Shown here: positions 1-7,855 of the stretch, one piece after another
How the letters are laid out: the number at the start of each line of letters is the position of its first letter
Position numbering within the stretch: the first letter of the stretch is position 1
DNA from: Synergistaceae bacterium
GTDB lineage: Bacteria > Synergistota > Synergistia > Synergistales > Thermovirgaceae
Assembly: GCA_003446665.1 (NCBI GenBank)
Contig: DMCT01000060.1
Span: 1,422 to 12,167, forward strand
Length of the DNA: 10,746 nucleotides
Reading direction: 5' to 3'
Program-made: the position numbers and the translations under genes
Notes under the pieces: generated by a model
Told to the model about the DNA's origin: nothing
What the model saw: only the letters and a program-made list of their open reading frames with translations
The model's database searches: none

Positions 1-1497
1 GTCGAAATGCACTCCATTACCAAGACGTTTCTCGACGTGGTGGCCAACAACAATGTGGACTTCCGGCTTTATGAGGGTGAAATATGTGCCCTGCTCGGCG
101 AAAACGGTGCAGGGAAAACAACACTGATGAATATACTTTTCGGATATTATGCCGCAGACAGCGGACAGATCCTGGTAAGGGGGGAGAGGGTCGCCTTTTC
201 ATCTCCTCACGACGCGATAGAAAACGGTGTGGGAATGGTGCATCAACATTTCTCCCTGGTTCCGTCCCAGACCGTGCTGGAAAATATTGTAGTCGGAAGC
301 TTCGGGGGAAAGTTTTTTCTCGATACGGCGACTGCGAAGCGGAAGCTGCTCGATCTTCAGAACCGTTTCGGGCTTCACGTGGATCCCGACGCTTTCGTAT
401 GGACTCTTCCTGTAGGAAGCCAGCAAAAAGTGGAGATACTCAAGGCATTGTATCGTGACGCATCGATACTGATCCTCGATGAACCCACAGCTGTGCTGGC
501 TCCGCTGGAAACGAAGGAACTTTTTGCCACCCTCCGGACTTTTGCCGCGGAAGGTCGTTCGGTAGTCTTCATATCCCACAAGCTTAACGAGGTTATGGAA
601 ATTTCCGACAGGGTCGTGGTCCTGGCAAAGGGAAAGGTTGTAGCAGAGAGAAAGACCTCCGAAACCTCGGAAAAAGAATTGGCCAATCTCATGGTGGGCC
701 ACGAACTGACGAAACAGCCTTACAGCCCTTCCCGAAAAACAGTAGCCCCTCTTCTTCAGGTTTCAGGGTTGACCGTCAAAAACGACAAGGGAATCGTTGC
801 CGTCAAGGATTTATCGCTGACTCTGCATGCAGGAGAGATAACTGCTCTTGCCGGGGTTTCCGGGAACGGACAAAAAGAATTGGCCGAGGTCTTGTTCGGT
901 TTTCGGGAACCACAACGGGGCTCCGTCATGATCGGCGACCAGCCGCTTCCCTTAGGGAGTCCGAAGGCAGCGATAGAATCGGGCATCGGCAGGATACCTG
1001 AAGACAGGATGACTACTGGGCTCATTCTTGATTTGACCGTCGAGGAAAACCTTGCCCTCGAAAACCACACCAAATTCAAAAAAGGCTGGACTATAGACTA
1101 CCGCGCCCTAAGGAGGCATGCCGAAAAGCTCATAGAGGACTTTTCCATAAAAACGGCAGGGCCGGGGGCCATTGCCAAAACCTTGTCGGGAGGGAACCTG
1201 CAAAAGATCATTCTCGCCAGGGTGCTTTCGGCTTCGCCGAGAATCATAGTTGCAGCCCAGCCGACACGGGGGCTGGATGTAGGTGCCGCCGAATATGTAC
1301 ACCGACGCATTCTCGAAGCCAGGGACGCCGGTTCCGCCATTTTGCTTATTTCGGAAGATCTGGACGAGATTTTCATGCTTGGTGACCGCATAGCCGTAAT
1401 GTTCGAAGGCGAAATAATGGGGATAATCGGTCGCCAGGAGGCGTCGATAGAACAAATTAGCCTTTGGATGAGTGGAGTGAAAGAAAAATGCGCCTGA
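1..1497 (+). CDS. BmpA/NupO-type ABC importer ATP-binding protein (two fused ABC domains), 5'-partial
   Basis: This is the ATPase of an ABC importer of the sugar/nucleoside (YufO/NupO, RbsA-like) class, which powers uptake at the inner face of the membrane. The reading frame is open from base 1. The first ATG at base 7 sits inside the conserved N-terminal strand (VEM-x-x-ITK-x-F), so the true start probably lies upstream. Counting from that ATG, the first domain has Walker A GENGAGKTT at 31-39, the family-typical VHQHF Q-loop at 78-82, signature LPVGSQQ from 134 and Walker B ending DEPT at 158-161. The second domain has a degenerate Walker A (GVSGNGQKE, 283-291), signature LSGGNLQK from 393 and AAQPTRGLD around 416-424. 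There Gln418 replaces the catalytic Glu, which is usual for the second half in this family. The stop overlaps the start of the next permease by 10 bases. The substrate cannot be read from this subunit; purine nucleosides or related compounds are the best guess from the family and neighbours. Confidence 0.93.
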   Translation, partial: VEMHSITKTFLDVVANNNVDFRLYEGEICALLGENGAGKTTLMNILFGYYAADSGQILVRGERVAFSSPHDAIENGVGMVHQHFSLVPSQTVLENIVVGSFGGKFFLDTATAKRKLLDLQNRFGLHVDPDAFVWTLPVGSQQKVEILKALYRDASILILDEPTAVLAPLETKELFATLRTFAAEGRSVVFISHKLNEVMEISDRVVVLAKGKVVAERKTSETSEKELANLMVGHELTKQPYSPSRKTVAPLLQVSGLTVKNDKGIVAVKDLSLTLHAGEITALAGVSGNGQKELAEVLFGFREPQRGSVMIGDQPLPLGSPKAAIESGIGRIPEDRMTTGLILDLTVEENLALENHTKFKKGWTIDYRALRRHAEKLIEDFSIKTAGPGAIAKTLSGGNLQKIILARVLSASPRIIVAAQPTRGLDVGAAEYVHRRILEARDAGSAILLISEDLDEIFMLGDRIAVMFEGEIMGIIGRQEASIEQISLWMSGVKEKCA

Positions 1498-2546
1498 TAA
1501 TGACAAAGCGGCCTCCTCTTGCCGGATGGATACAGGTACTTCTGCCAATTGGGGCCATATTGGTGACGCTGGCGCTTTCGGCAATTCCCATTCTTTTTGC
1601 GGGCGGCAATCTGTGGCTTTCATATTACTCCCTGTTCAAAGGTGCGCTCGGTACCAGGTACAATTTACTGGAGACTTTTACCCATGCTGCTCCCTTGACT
1701 TTTACGGGGCTTGCCGTTGCTTTTGCCTTCAGGGCGAAATTCTGGAATATCGGTGCGGAAGGTCAGCTTCTCGCAGGGGCTATAGCAGCCGCCTGGGTGG
1801 GCATAAACGCACCGCCTCTTCCTGCGGTTGTACTCATATTCCTGATATGCCTGGCTGGTTTCCTGGCCGGAGGAGCCTGGGCCACTATCCCTGCTTTCCT
1901 GAAAAACAAGCTCAAGGTGGATGACGTTGTTTCGTCCTTGCTGCTGAATTACGTGATGTGGCACATAATGGGATTTCTGCTGTTCGGTCCCATGCAGATG
2001 CCTGGGTCCAGCTGGCCCCGGTCGGCTGCGATAGCGCAGGCGGCACATTTCCCTGTTCTTCTTTCACGGTCTCGTTTCCATTTGGGCATTTTGCTGGCTG
2101 CAATTGCGGTGCTGGTGGTCTGGTTCATAAACAGCAAAACCGAATTGGGTTTTCAGTCCCGTGCGGTCGGAGCCAACGCCAGGGCCGCGGCCTTTGGCGG
2201 AATCAACGTAAATTCCGTTATTTTCAAGACGGCCCTGATCTCCGGCGGACTTGCGGGTATGGCAGGTGTGGGTGAAGTGGCGGGAATACACTTCCATCTG
2301 CTTATGGATATCTCTCCTGGCTTCGGTTACTCGGGAATAGTCATCGCCATGTTGGGGCGGCTCCACCCAGTGGGAACGGCGCTTTCCGCCTTTTTCTTCA
2401 GTACGGTGATTGTGGGCGCCCAATCCATGAGCCGCATGACGGGTGTTCCCACCTACATAGCCGATGTCATTCAGGCCATGGCGCTTCTGGTAATGCTTAT
2501 AGCCCTTCTTTTTACCGAGTACCGCATAAGGGTGGTGAGGGACTGA
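1488..2546 (+). CDS. ABC importer permease, NupP/YufP-like (BPD_transp_2 family)
   Basis: This is the first of two inner-membrane permeases of the importer, 352 residues, with a hydrophobic N-terminal anchor and about eight to ten membrane segments. The family-typical cytoplasmic coupling motif AVGANARAAAFGGINV lies at residues 226-241, followed by a Gly/Ala-rich segment (ISGGLAGMAGVGEV) seen in this family. The ATG at 1488 was chosen because GGAG lies 10 bases upstream (1474-1477). An in-frame TTG at 1464 would add eight polar residues and has no better ribosome site. It overlaps the ATPase gene by 10 bases and ends in a TGATG overlap with the second permease, so the three genes are very likely translationally coupled. 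Together they resemble the B. subtilis NupOPQ guanosine importer and related BmpA-type systems. The transported compound here is inferred, not shown. Confidence 0.92.
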   Translation: MRLIMTKRPPLAGWIQVLLPIGAILVTLALSAIPILFAGGNLWLSYYSLFKGALGTRYNLLETFTHAAPLTFTGLAVAFAFRAKFWNIGAEGQLLAGAIAAAWVGINAPPLPAVVLIFLICLAGFLAGGAWATIPAFLKNKLKVDDVVSSLLLNYVMWHIMGFLLFGPMQMPGSSWPRSAAIAQAAHFPVLLSRSRFHLGILLAAIAVLVVWFINSKTELGFQSRAVGANARAAAFGGINVNSVIFKTALISGGLAGMAGVGEVAGIHFHLLMDISPGFGYSGIVIAMLGRLHPVGTALSAFFFSTVIVGAQSMSRMTGVPTYIADVIQAMALLVMLIALLFTEYRIRVVRD

Positions 2547-3490
2547 TGGAACAGATTTTCAACCTTACATTTCTGGCCGGGCTTTTGGGAGCCATGATAC
2601 GCATGGCGACGCCTATAATTTTCGGAACCATGGGCGAGATCATTACGGAACGTTCAGGTGTTTTGAACCTTGGTATCGAGGGGATAATGCTCATGGGCGC
2701 CATGACGGGTTTTCTTACCACTCTTCACACGGGTTCTCTTTGGCTGGGGGTCCTTGCGGCGGCATTTGTCGGTATACTTTTGTCCCTTCTGATGGCCTTT
2801 CTAAGTGTGATTCTGGGACTTTCACAGCATGTTTCCGGACTCGGCATAACACTCTTGTCGACGGGGCTTGCCATGTTCATCTACAGACTTTCCGTGGGTT
2901 CACCCGTTTCCCCTCCCACGGTCAAACCCTTCTCGCCGTTGGCGATACCCTTATTGTCCACTTTACCCGTAGTCGGAAAGGCGTTTTTCAACCAATACAG
3001 CCTGGTTTATATCGCTTTTTTGCTAATACCGATCATCTGGGTGCTTCTATTTAAAACTTCCTGGGGCCTGGTTATCAGGACGGTGGGAGAGAATCCGCTG
3101 GCGGCCGATACGGTAGGCATCAACGTAAATCTCGTAAGAACCCTCTGTCTTGCCGCAGGTGGGGCCTTGATGGGCATAGGAGGCGCCTTTCTCACACTAG
3201 CCCACCAGAACATGTTTCTCATAGAGGTAGTCGGAGGCAGGGGCTGGGTTTGCATAGCCATGGTTATTTTCGGTAACTGGAACCCGATAAAAGGAGCCGG
3301 AGGCGCCTTGCTTTTCGGATTACTGGACGGATTGCAGCTCAGACTTCAGGGGATTTGGTACAAGATACCTTTTCATCTGTTTCTCGTCATTCCTTATCTC
3401 ATTACGATCATCGCCCTTGCAACCATGTCCAGAAAGACTGCAGCCCCCGCTGGTTTGTTGAAGCCTTACAGGCGAGAGGAAAAAGGATAA
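2546..3490 (+). CDS. ABC importer permease, NupQ/YufQ-like (BPD_transp_2 family)
   Basis: This is the second permease of the heterodimeric membrane channel, 314 residues and strongly hydrophobic throughout. The N-terminal hallmark of this subgroup (TERSGVLNLGIEGIML, residues 34-49) is intact. The coupling motif TVGENPLAADTVGINV is at 179-194, matching the equivalent loop in the partner permease. Its ATG shares a base with the TGA of the upstream permease, so the start is well fixed. The C-terminus (KPYRREEKG) is basic and probably cytoplasmic. A 42-base gap with no terminator-like hairpin separates it from the molybdenum hydroxylase gene, which suggests that importer and enzyme are co-transcribed. 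No BmpA-like binding lipoprotein is encoded downstream, so it would have to lie upstream of the window or elsewhere. Confidence 0.92.
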   Translation: MEQIFNLTFLAGLLGAMIRMATPIIFGTMGEIITERSGVLNLGIEGIMLMGAMTGFLTTLHTGSLWLGVLAAAFVGILLSLLMAFLSVILGLSQHVSGLGITLLSTGLAMFIYRLSVGSPVSPPTVKPFSPLAIPLLSTLPVVGKAFFNQYSLVYIAFLLIPIIWVLLFKTSWGLVIRTVGENPLAADTVGINVNLVRTLCLAAGGALMGIGGAFLTLAHQNMFLIEVVGGRGWVCIAMVIFGNWNPIKGAGGALLFGLLDGLQLRLQGIWYKIPFHLFLVIPYLITIIALATMSRKTAAPAGLLKPYRREEKG

Positions 3491-3532
3491 GACAAGTTTC
3501 AATCGAAAGACTTCTTGAAAGGGGAGCGAAGT

Positions 3533-5863
3533 ATGAAGCACCGGTATGTTGGGCAAAAGGCCCAGAGAGTGGATGCGGTGAACAAAGTCGTTGGCAGGGC
3601 GTGCTACGTCGCGGACATTTCACTTCCCAGAATGCTTCACGCAAAGGTAGTGAGGGCTGGGATTCCTCACGGTAAAATCCTTCAAATCGATACCATCGAG
3701 GCGGAAAAGATGCCTGGCGTGAAAAAGATTGTTACGGGAAAAGATTGTGAAATTCTTTTTGGGACCTGCCTTTGGGATCAGCCCCCCATAGCAGTGGACA
3801 AGGTGCGCCATGCAGGGGAGTCGGTGGCCGTGGTCCTGGCCGAGACAGTAAACCAGGCCGAAGCGGCTGCAAAGGCGGTAAAGGTCCAATACGAAAAGCT
3901 GCCGTTTGTTTTAGATCCTGTAGAGGCGGCAGCTCCCGGTGCCCCTGTCATTCATGAGAAAAACGGTTCCTATCGACGTGTGGAATATTCCGTTCACCCC
4001 ATACCTGGAACGAACGTTTTTCACCATTACAAGCTCAGGAAGGGAAATTCATCCGAAGCTCGGGCGGAGTCGGATGTAATAGTGGAAGAGGAGTTCGAGT
4101 TTCCTCTTTCCAACCATGTGGCACTGGAACCTCACGGAGCGATCTGCCGTTTCGGCCTGGACGGTGAAATCGAAATATGGGCGTCCAACCAGGCTCCCTT
4201 TGTACTCCGTGATGTACTTGCCGACATGTTCAAAGTCCCCGCTTCCAGGGTCAGGGTTCACATCCCCTATCTCGGAGGAGGGTTCGGGGGAAAATCAGAT
4301 GTCTCCATAGAACCGATGGTCGCCTACGCGGCGAGTTTCGTCCCGGGATACGCCGTCAAACTTATATTGACGAGAAAAGAAGTCTTCACTTCCTCCCTGC
4401 TCGGGCGAGGGATGAAAGGTAAAATGCGGATTGGCGCCAAAAAGGACGGTACCTTTACGTTTCTTGAGGCCGAAATGTATTTTGCCGACGGAGCCTACGG
4501 CGATACTTCCTGGCCCGTTGACACCGTGGCGGGGCACAACTGCACAGGGCCGTATGAATTTGGCAACGTCACCGTCGATGTATACGGTGTTTATACCAAT
4601 TCCCCCCCGGTCGGTGCTTACAGGGGATACGGCCATCCGGAAGGGCAGTTCATGTCGGGCAGGTTGATAGACATGCTGGCCAAAAGGCTCGGAATGCCGA
4701 CTGGCGAGATCATGAGGAAAAACTTCCTTTCCGAAGGGAGACAAAACGCACTGGGGCAGGTCATAAAAAAGAGCCACGGCAACCTTGCCGCCTGTCTTGA
4801 TGCGGTCGAAAAAGCGATCGACGAAACACCCCTTCCTGAAAATGACGACAGGTATCTTTACGGCAAAGGTGTCGCGGCGATGATGAAATCCCCCAAGATG
4901 GCTGCAAACGCGGCTTCCTGTTGCACCATTCAGGTAAATGCCGACGGCTGTGTTTTCGTCAACCTTGCCGGGATTGAAATGGGACAAGGAGTCCAAACGG
5001 TCTTCACGCAGATGGCCGCCGAGGTTTTGCAGATCCCGATGGAAAAAATAAAAGTCTACGCCGACGTAGATACGCAGTTTTCTCCCTGGGAATGGCAAAC
5101 CGTTGCTTCCATGCAGACCTATCGCGGTGGCAGGGCCATTCAGGATGCCGCCTTGAGAATCATCGAACTGGCAAAGGATACCGCCGCAAAGGTGTGGAAC
5201 TGTGAACCTGGAATAATCATCTACCGCGAGGGTGATCTCATTCATCCAAATACTGAAGAGAAGCTCACTTTAGGTGCCCTGGCGAGGGGCTACATGGGAT
5301 TTAACGGCCTTACGGTCGGATCCCCACTTGTTGCCACGGGATGGTACCGCGTCCCGGGCTTGACCGAGCCCGACCCGGAAACGGGCATGGGAAACGCGGC
5401 GGGCAGCTGGACTTTCGGTTGCCAGGCCTGCACCCTGAGAGTGGACAGGCAAACGGGCGAAGTAAAAATACTTCATTTTGCGTCCGCCTTTGACGTCGGC
5501 AAGGTCGTTAATCCCGTTACGGCAAGGGGCCAGGTGGCGGGAGGCGTGGTGCAGGGCATGGGAGCGGCCTTGATGGAAAAAATCGTATTCAAGGAAGACG
5601 GCACGATAAAAAACGTCAATTTCCCAGCCTACAAAATACCGAGGCTGAAAGACGCGCCGAAGAAGCAGACCATAGTGCTGCTGGAAACACCCAACGAGGA
5701 AGGACCATGGAGTGCCAAGCCAATGGCGGAGCACCCCATAGTGGCTGTGGCGCCTGTCGTCCTGAATGCTCTTTACGATGCGACGGGAGTCGAATTTACT
5801 GCCCTGCCCGTAACGCAGGACAAGATACTTGAAGCTCTGCGCAAAAAAGAGGAGGCTCTTTAA
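3533..5863 (+). CDS. Xanthine dehydrogenase family protein, molybdopterin-binding (large) subunit
   Basis: This 776-residue protein is the molybdenum-cofactor subunit of a xanthine-oxidase-family hydroxylase, which inserts water-derived oxygen at a C-H next to a ring nitrogen or at an aldehyde. The N-terminal a/b-hammerhead domain spans roughly residues 10-130. Cofactor-binding motifs follow: GGGFGGK at 248-254, AYRGYG at 362-367 (Arg364 matches the substrate Arg880 of bovine xanthine oxidase) and GQG at 484-486. Glu733 in AEHP matches the catalytic Glu of the usual GEPP motif. After GGGFGGK the residue is Ser255, where bovine xanthine oxidase has substrate-binding Glu802; this argues against assuming hypoxanthine or xanthine as substrate. 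No signal peptide is visible, so it is cytoplasmic. The ATG at 3533 follows AGGGGAG with good spacing; an in-frame TTG at 3515 would place that ribosome site inside the gene. One base separates it from the iron-sulfur subunit gene. There is no FAD subunit gene in the window. Confidence 0.9.
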   Translation: MKHRYVGQKAQRVDAVNKVVGRACYVADISLPRMLHAKVVRAGIPHGKILQIDTIEAEKMPGVKKIVTGKDCEILFGTCLWDQPPIAVDKVRHAGESVAVVLAETVNQAEAAAKAVKVQYEKLPFVLDPVEAAAPGAPVIHEKNGSYRRVEYSVHPIPGTNVFHHYKLRKGNSSEARAESDVIVEEEFEFPLSNHVALEPHGAICRFGLDGEIEIWASNQAPFVLRDVLADMFKVPASRVRVHIPYLGGGFGGKSDVSIEPMVAYAASFVPGYAVKLILTRKEVFTSSLLGRGMKGKMRIGAKKDGTFTFLEAEMYFADGAYGDTSWPVDTVAGHNCTGPYEFGNVTVDVYGVYTNSPPVGAYRGYGHPEGQFMSGRLIDMLAKRLGMPTGEIMRKNFLSEGRQNALGQVIKKSHGNLAACLDAVEKAIDETPLPENDDRYLYGKGVAAMMKSPKMAANAASCCTIQVNADGCVFVNLAGIEMGQGVQTVFTQMAAEVLQIPMEKIKVYADVDTQFSPWEWQTVASMQTYRGGRAIQDAALRIIELAKDTAAKVWNCEPGIIIYREGDLIHPNTEEKLTLGALARGYMGFNGLTVGSPLVATGWYRVPGLTEPDPETGMGNAAGSWTFGCQACTLRVDRQTGEVKILHFASAFDVGKVVNPVTARGQVAGGVVQGMGAALMEKIVFKEDGTIKNVNFPAYKIPRLKDAPKKQTIVLLETPNEEGPWSAKPMAEHPIVAVAPVVLNALYDATGVEFTALPVTQDKILEALRKKEEAL

Positions 5864-5864
5864 A

Positions 5865-6350
5865 ATGCGTGTACTCAACTTCTCTGTGAACGGTGTCCCG
5901 AAGACGGTGCATCTCGAAGAAGGCAGGGTAATGCTTTCTGATGTTTTGAGGGACCACCTCGGTTTGACAGGGACGAAGGTCGGATGCGGAGTCGGCCAAT
6001 GCGGAGCCTGTACCGTCATAATGGACAAAAAAGCGGTCACCAGCTGCACCGTGCCCGCCGAGAAAGCCGAGGGGAAATCGGTCTTTACCATCGAGGGGCT
6101 TGCCGATGGAGGCAAGCTCAACCCCATTCAGGAAGCCTTCGTGGAAGCGGGCGCCGTTCAGTGCGGATTCTGCACTCCGGGTCTTGTTATGAGGCTTTTC
6201 GCCCTTTTCAGCGAAAACCCGGAAGCGGACGACGAAACAATCGAAGAAGAGCTGAACAAGCACCTTTGCCGTTGCACAGGGTACGAAGCCATACTGGAGG
6301 CAGCCCGCCTTTCGAGGAGCAAGATGATCGCCCGAGCGAAGCCAAACTGA
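5865..6350 (+). CDS. Xanthine dehydrogenase family [2Fe-2S] subunit
   Basis: This small electron-transfer subunit, 161 residues, carries two [2Fe-2S] clusters that take electrons from the molybdenum centre. The plant-ferredoxin-type cluster is bound by Cys41, Cys46, Cys49 and Cys61. The second, in the helical C-terminal domain, is bound by Cys100, Cys103, Cys135 and Cys137 (CGFC and CRC motifs). All eight ligands are present, and the length matches stand-alone subunits such as E. coli XdhC at about 160 residues. The ATG at 5865 is preceded by GAGGAGG (5849-5855) inside the end of the upstream gene, which supports this start over an in-frame TTG at 5829. It is clearly the partner of the molybdenum subunit just upstream. 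The electron acceptor is unknown because no FAD-binding subunit is encoded nearby. Confidence 0.94.
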   Translation: MRVLNFSVNGVPKTVHLEEGRVMLSDVLRDHLGLTGTKVGCGVGQCGACTVIMDKKAVTSCTVPAEKAEGKSVFTIEGLADGGKLNPIQEAFVEAGAVQCGFCTPGLVMRLFALFSENPEADDETIEEELNKHLCRCTGYEAILEAARLSRSKMIARAKPN

Positions 6351-6405
6351 TTGACGGGATCAGGCAAAAGCACGAAAAATGAACAATAGGAGGTAAAGAA
6401 AAACG

Positions 6406-7614
6406 ATGACATACAGCCTTTTAATCAAAAATGCGCGCACCCGTTTTTCAGGGGGAGAAACAGTGTCCATAGGCGTCAAGGGGGACAAAATCGAAGCGAT
6501 CGAAAAAAGTCTTCCCGAAAAAGAGGCGGAACAAGTAATCGACGCGAAGGGGAACCTGGTCACCGAGTCATTCGTCAATGGTCACTTGCATCTTTGCAAG
6601 GTGTATACGCTGGAAATGGTTGGACAGGACGCCCTTTCTTCGTACCACGGAGGGACGATGGGTGGTGCTATGACGGCCATAGAACAGGCCTCCAGGGTGA
6701 AGGAAAGATACGACGAATCCTGGATAATCGAGAATGTCCGCAAAGCGTGCACCCTTGCTCGAAAGTACGGGAACACCCACATAAGGGCTTTTGCCGACAC
6801 AGACACGAAAGCCAGGCTCGAAGGTATAAAAGCGCTCCTGAAGGCACGGGAGGAATTCAAGGATATCGTCGACCTTCAGGTGGTTGCCTTTCCTCAGGAC
6901 GGAGTAGTACGTGACCCCGGAGCCGAAGACTACATAAGGTCAGCCCTTGAGCTGGGGGCCGATGTGGTTGGTGGAATACCCTGGATCGAGTACACGGATT
7001 TGGACATGCAGGAACACATTGACAGGATGTTTGCCCTGGCGAAGGAATTCGACAAGGATATCTCTATGCTTATCGACGATGCCGGTGATCCGGGCCTGCG
7101 GTCCCTGGAAATGTTAGCAGTGAAAACAATCAAAGTGGGCTGGCAGGGGCGTGTCACCGCGCAACACTGCCGCGCTATGGCCCTGTACCCGGAACCATAT
7201 TTCAGAAAGGTACTGGCCTTGCTGCAAAAGGCCCGGATAGGCCTTGTGAGCGATCCGCAAACGGGACCGCTTCACGCCAGGGTGAGGGATCTTTATGATG
7301 CTGGAGTTTCCGTAGCCCTGGGACAGGACGATATAGCCGATGCCTACTACCCTTTCGGCCGCAACAACATGCTGGAAGTAGCCTTCCTGGCGGTACATCT
7401 TTTGTGGATGACTACCTTCGGCGACATGGAAATCATTTACGACCTGATAACGACTAATGCAGCCAGGGCCATGGGGATCAAGGGGCACAAGCTCGAGGTG
7501 GGCGGAAACGCCGATTTGGTGGTACTCAACGCCAAAGACGTGTACCATGCGATCTGGGAACATGAAGCCCCCCTGCACGTGATCAGAAAGGGAAAAGACG
7601 TAACGGTTCATTAG
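6406..7614 (+). CDS. CodA-like amidohydrolase family protein, atypical metal site
   Basis: This 402-residue protein belongs to the amidohydrolase superfamily and looks closest to cytosine deaminase CodA. Shared features include an HxH motif (His60, His62), the block DLQVVAFPQDG, the block ELGADVVGGIPWIEYT, a TAQH motif (His254) and the Asp308-Asp309 pair before YYP. An ungapped alignment from memory with E. coli CodA across about 44 residues puts Leu222 at the Fe ligand His214 and Asp225 at catalytic Glu217, while His254 matches His246. One metal ligand therefore seems lost, so deamination of cytosine should not be assumed. The reaction could be another C-N hydrolysis on a ring product of the upstream hydroxylase, which is inference. 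The ATG at 6406 follows AGGAGGT (6388-6394) with a somewhat long spacer. It is the last gene before a strong terminator, so it probably belongs to the importer-hydroxylase unit. The 55-base gap before it is the largest within that unit. Confidence 0.85.
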   Translation: MTYSLLIKNARTRFSGGETVSIGVKGDKIEAIEKSLPEKEAEQVIDAKGNLVTESFVNGHLHLCKVYTLEMVGQDALSSYHGGTMGGAMTAIEQASRVKERYDESWIIENVRKACTLARKYGNTHIRAFADTDTKARLEGIKALLKAREEFKDIVDLQVVAFPQDGVVRDPGAEDYIRSALELGADVVGGIPWIEYTDLDMQEHIDRMFALAKEFDKDISMLIDDAGDPGLRSLEMLAVKTIKVGWQGRVTAQHCRAMALYPEPYFRKVLALLQKARIGLVSDPQTGPLHARVRDLYDAGVSVALGQDDIADAYYPFGRNNMLEVAFLAVHLLWMTTFGDMEIIYDLITTNAARAMGIKGHKLEVGGNADLVVLNAKDVYHAIWEHEAPLHVIRKGKDVTVH

Positions 7615-7651
7615 AAGACCGAACAGGTTCAAAAAAGCGGAAACGGACCTT

Positions 7652-7689
7652 GATGCCTGCCCCGGATTTTGCCGGGCAGGCATCGTTTT
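7652..7689 (+). terminator. Rho-independent terminator after the amidohydrolase gene
   Basis: A perfect 11-bp stem (GATGCCTGCCC at 7652-7662 with GGGCAGGCATC at 7674-7684) encloses an 11-base loop and is followed by GTTTT. It begins 38 bases after the amidohydrolase stop codon. It is the only clear intrinsic terminator seen in the window and separates the importer/hydroxylase unit from the carbamoyltransferase-like unit. Confidence 0.85.
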
Positions 7690-7740
7690 ATCCGGCGGAG
7701 AAACGGAGTAACAATTCTGGAAGCCCCTTGATGTCGCGTT

Positions 7741-7789
7741 TTGATATTGCACTGCCTGGGGGTTGAAATTAACCTTGTTATTGTAAGAT
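7741..7789 (+). promoter_or_regulatory. Tentative sigma70-type promoter region for the allH-fdrA unit
   Basis: Two overlapping candidates lie in the 240-base gap after the terminator. One is TTGATA (7741-7746), a 17-base spacer and TGAAAT (7764-7769). The other is TTGAAA (7763-7768), a 15-base spacer and TAAGAT (7784-7789). Each has a good -35 match and a weak -10. The position after a terminator and before the first gene of a unit makes a promoter expected here, but neither candidate is convincing alone. No operator palindrome or riboswitch fold was recognised in the gap. Confidence 0.3.
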
Positions 7790-7855
7790 CAGAGTGTACG
7801 AATGAAGAATTATGGGTAATCTATGTTTAGGGAAAAGAGAGAGGCAGGTTAGTCT

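Noticed and set aside
853..1278. Degenerate Walker A and Gln instead of catalytic Glu in the second ABC domain
   Set aside because: This asymmetry is the normal state in RbsA/NupO-type duplicated ATPases and does not indicate a broken gene.
3497..3520. Short inverted repeat TTTCAA/TTGAAA between the second permease and the Mo subunit gene
   Set aside because: The six-base A/T-rich stem has no T-run after it and ends next to the ribosome site; too weak to call a terminator or regulator.
4295..5245. 316-codon open frame on the - strand inside the molybdenum subunit gene
   Set aside because: The + strand encodes a continuous, motif-complete Mo subunit here. The antisense product looks like no known family and follows from the GC-rich codons.
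6351..6405. Promoter-like TTGACG with a weak AAAAAT 18 bases on, before the amidohydrolase gene
   Set aside because: The -10 match is poor and no terminator precedes it; read-through from the hydroxylase genes explains expression more simply.
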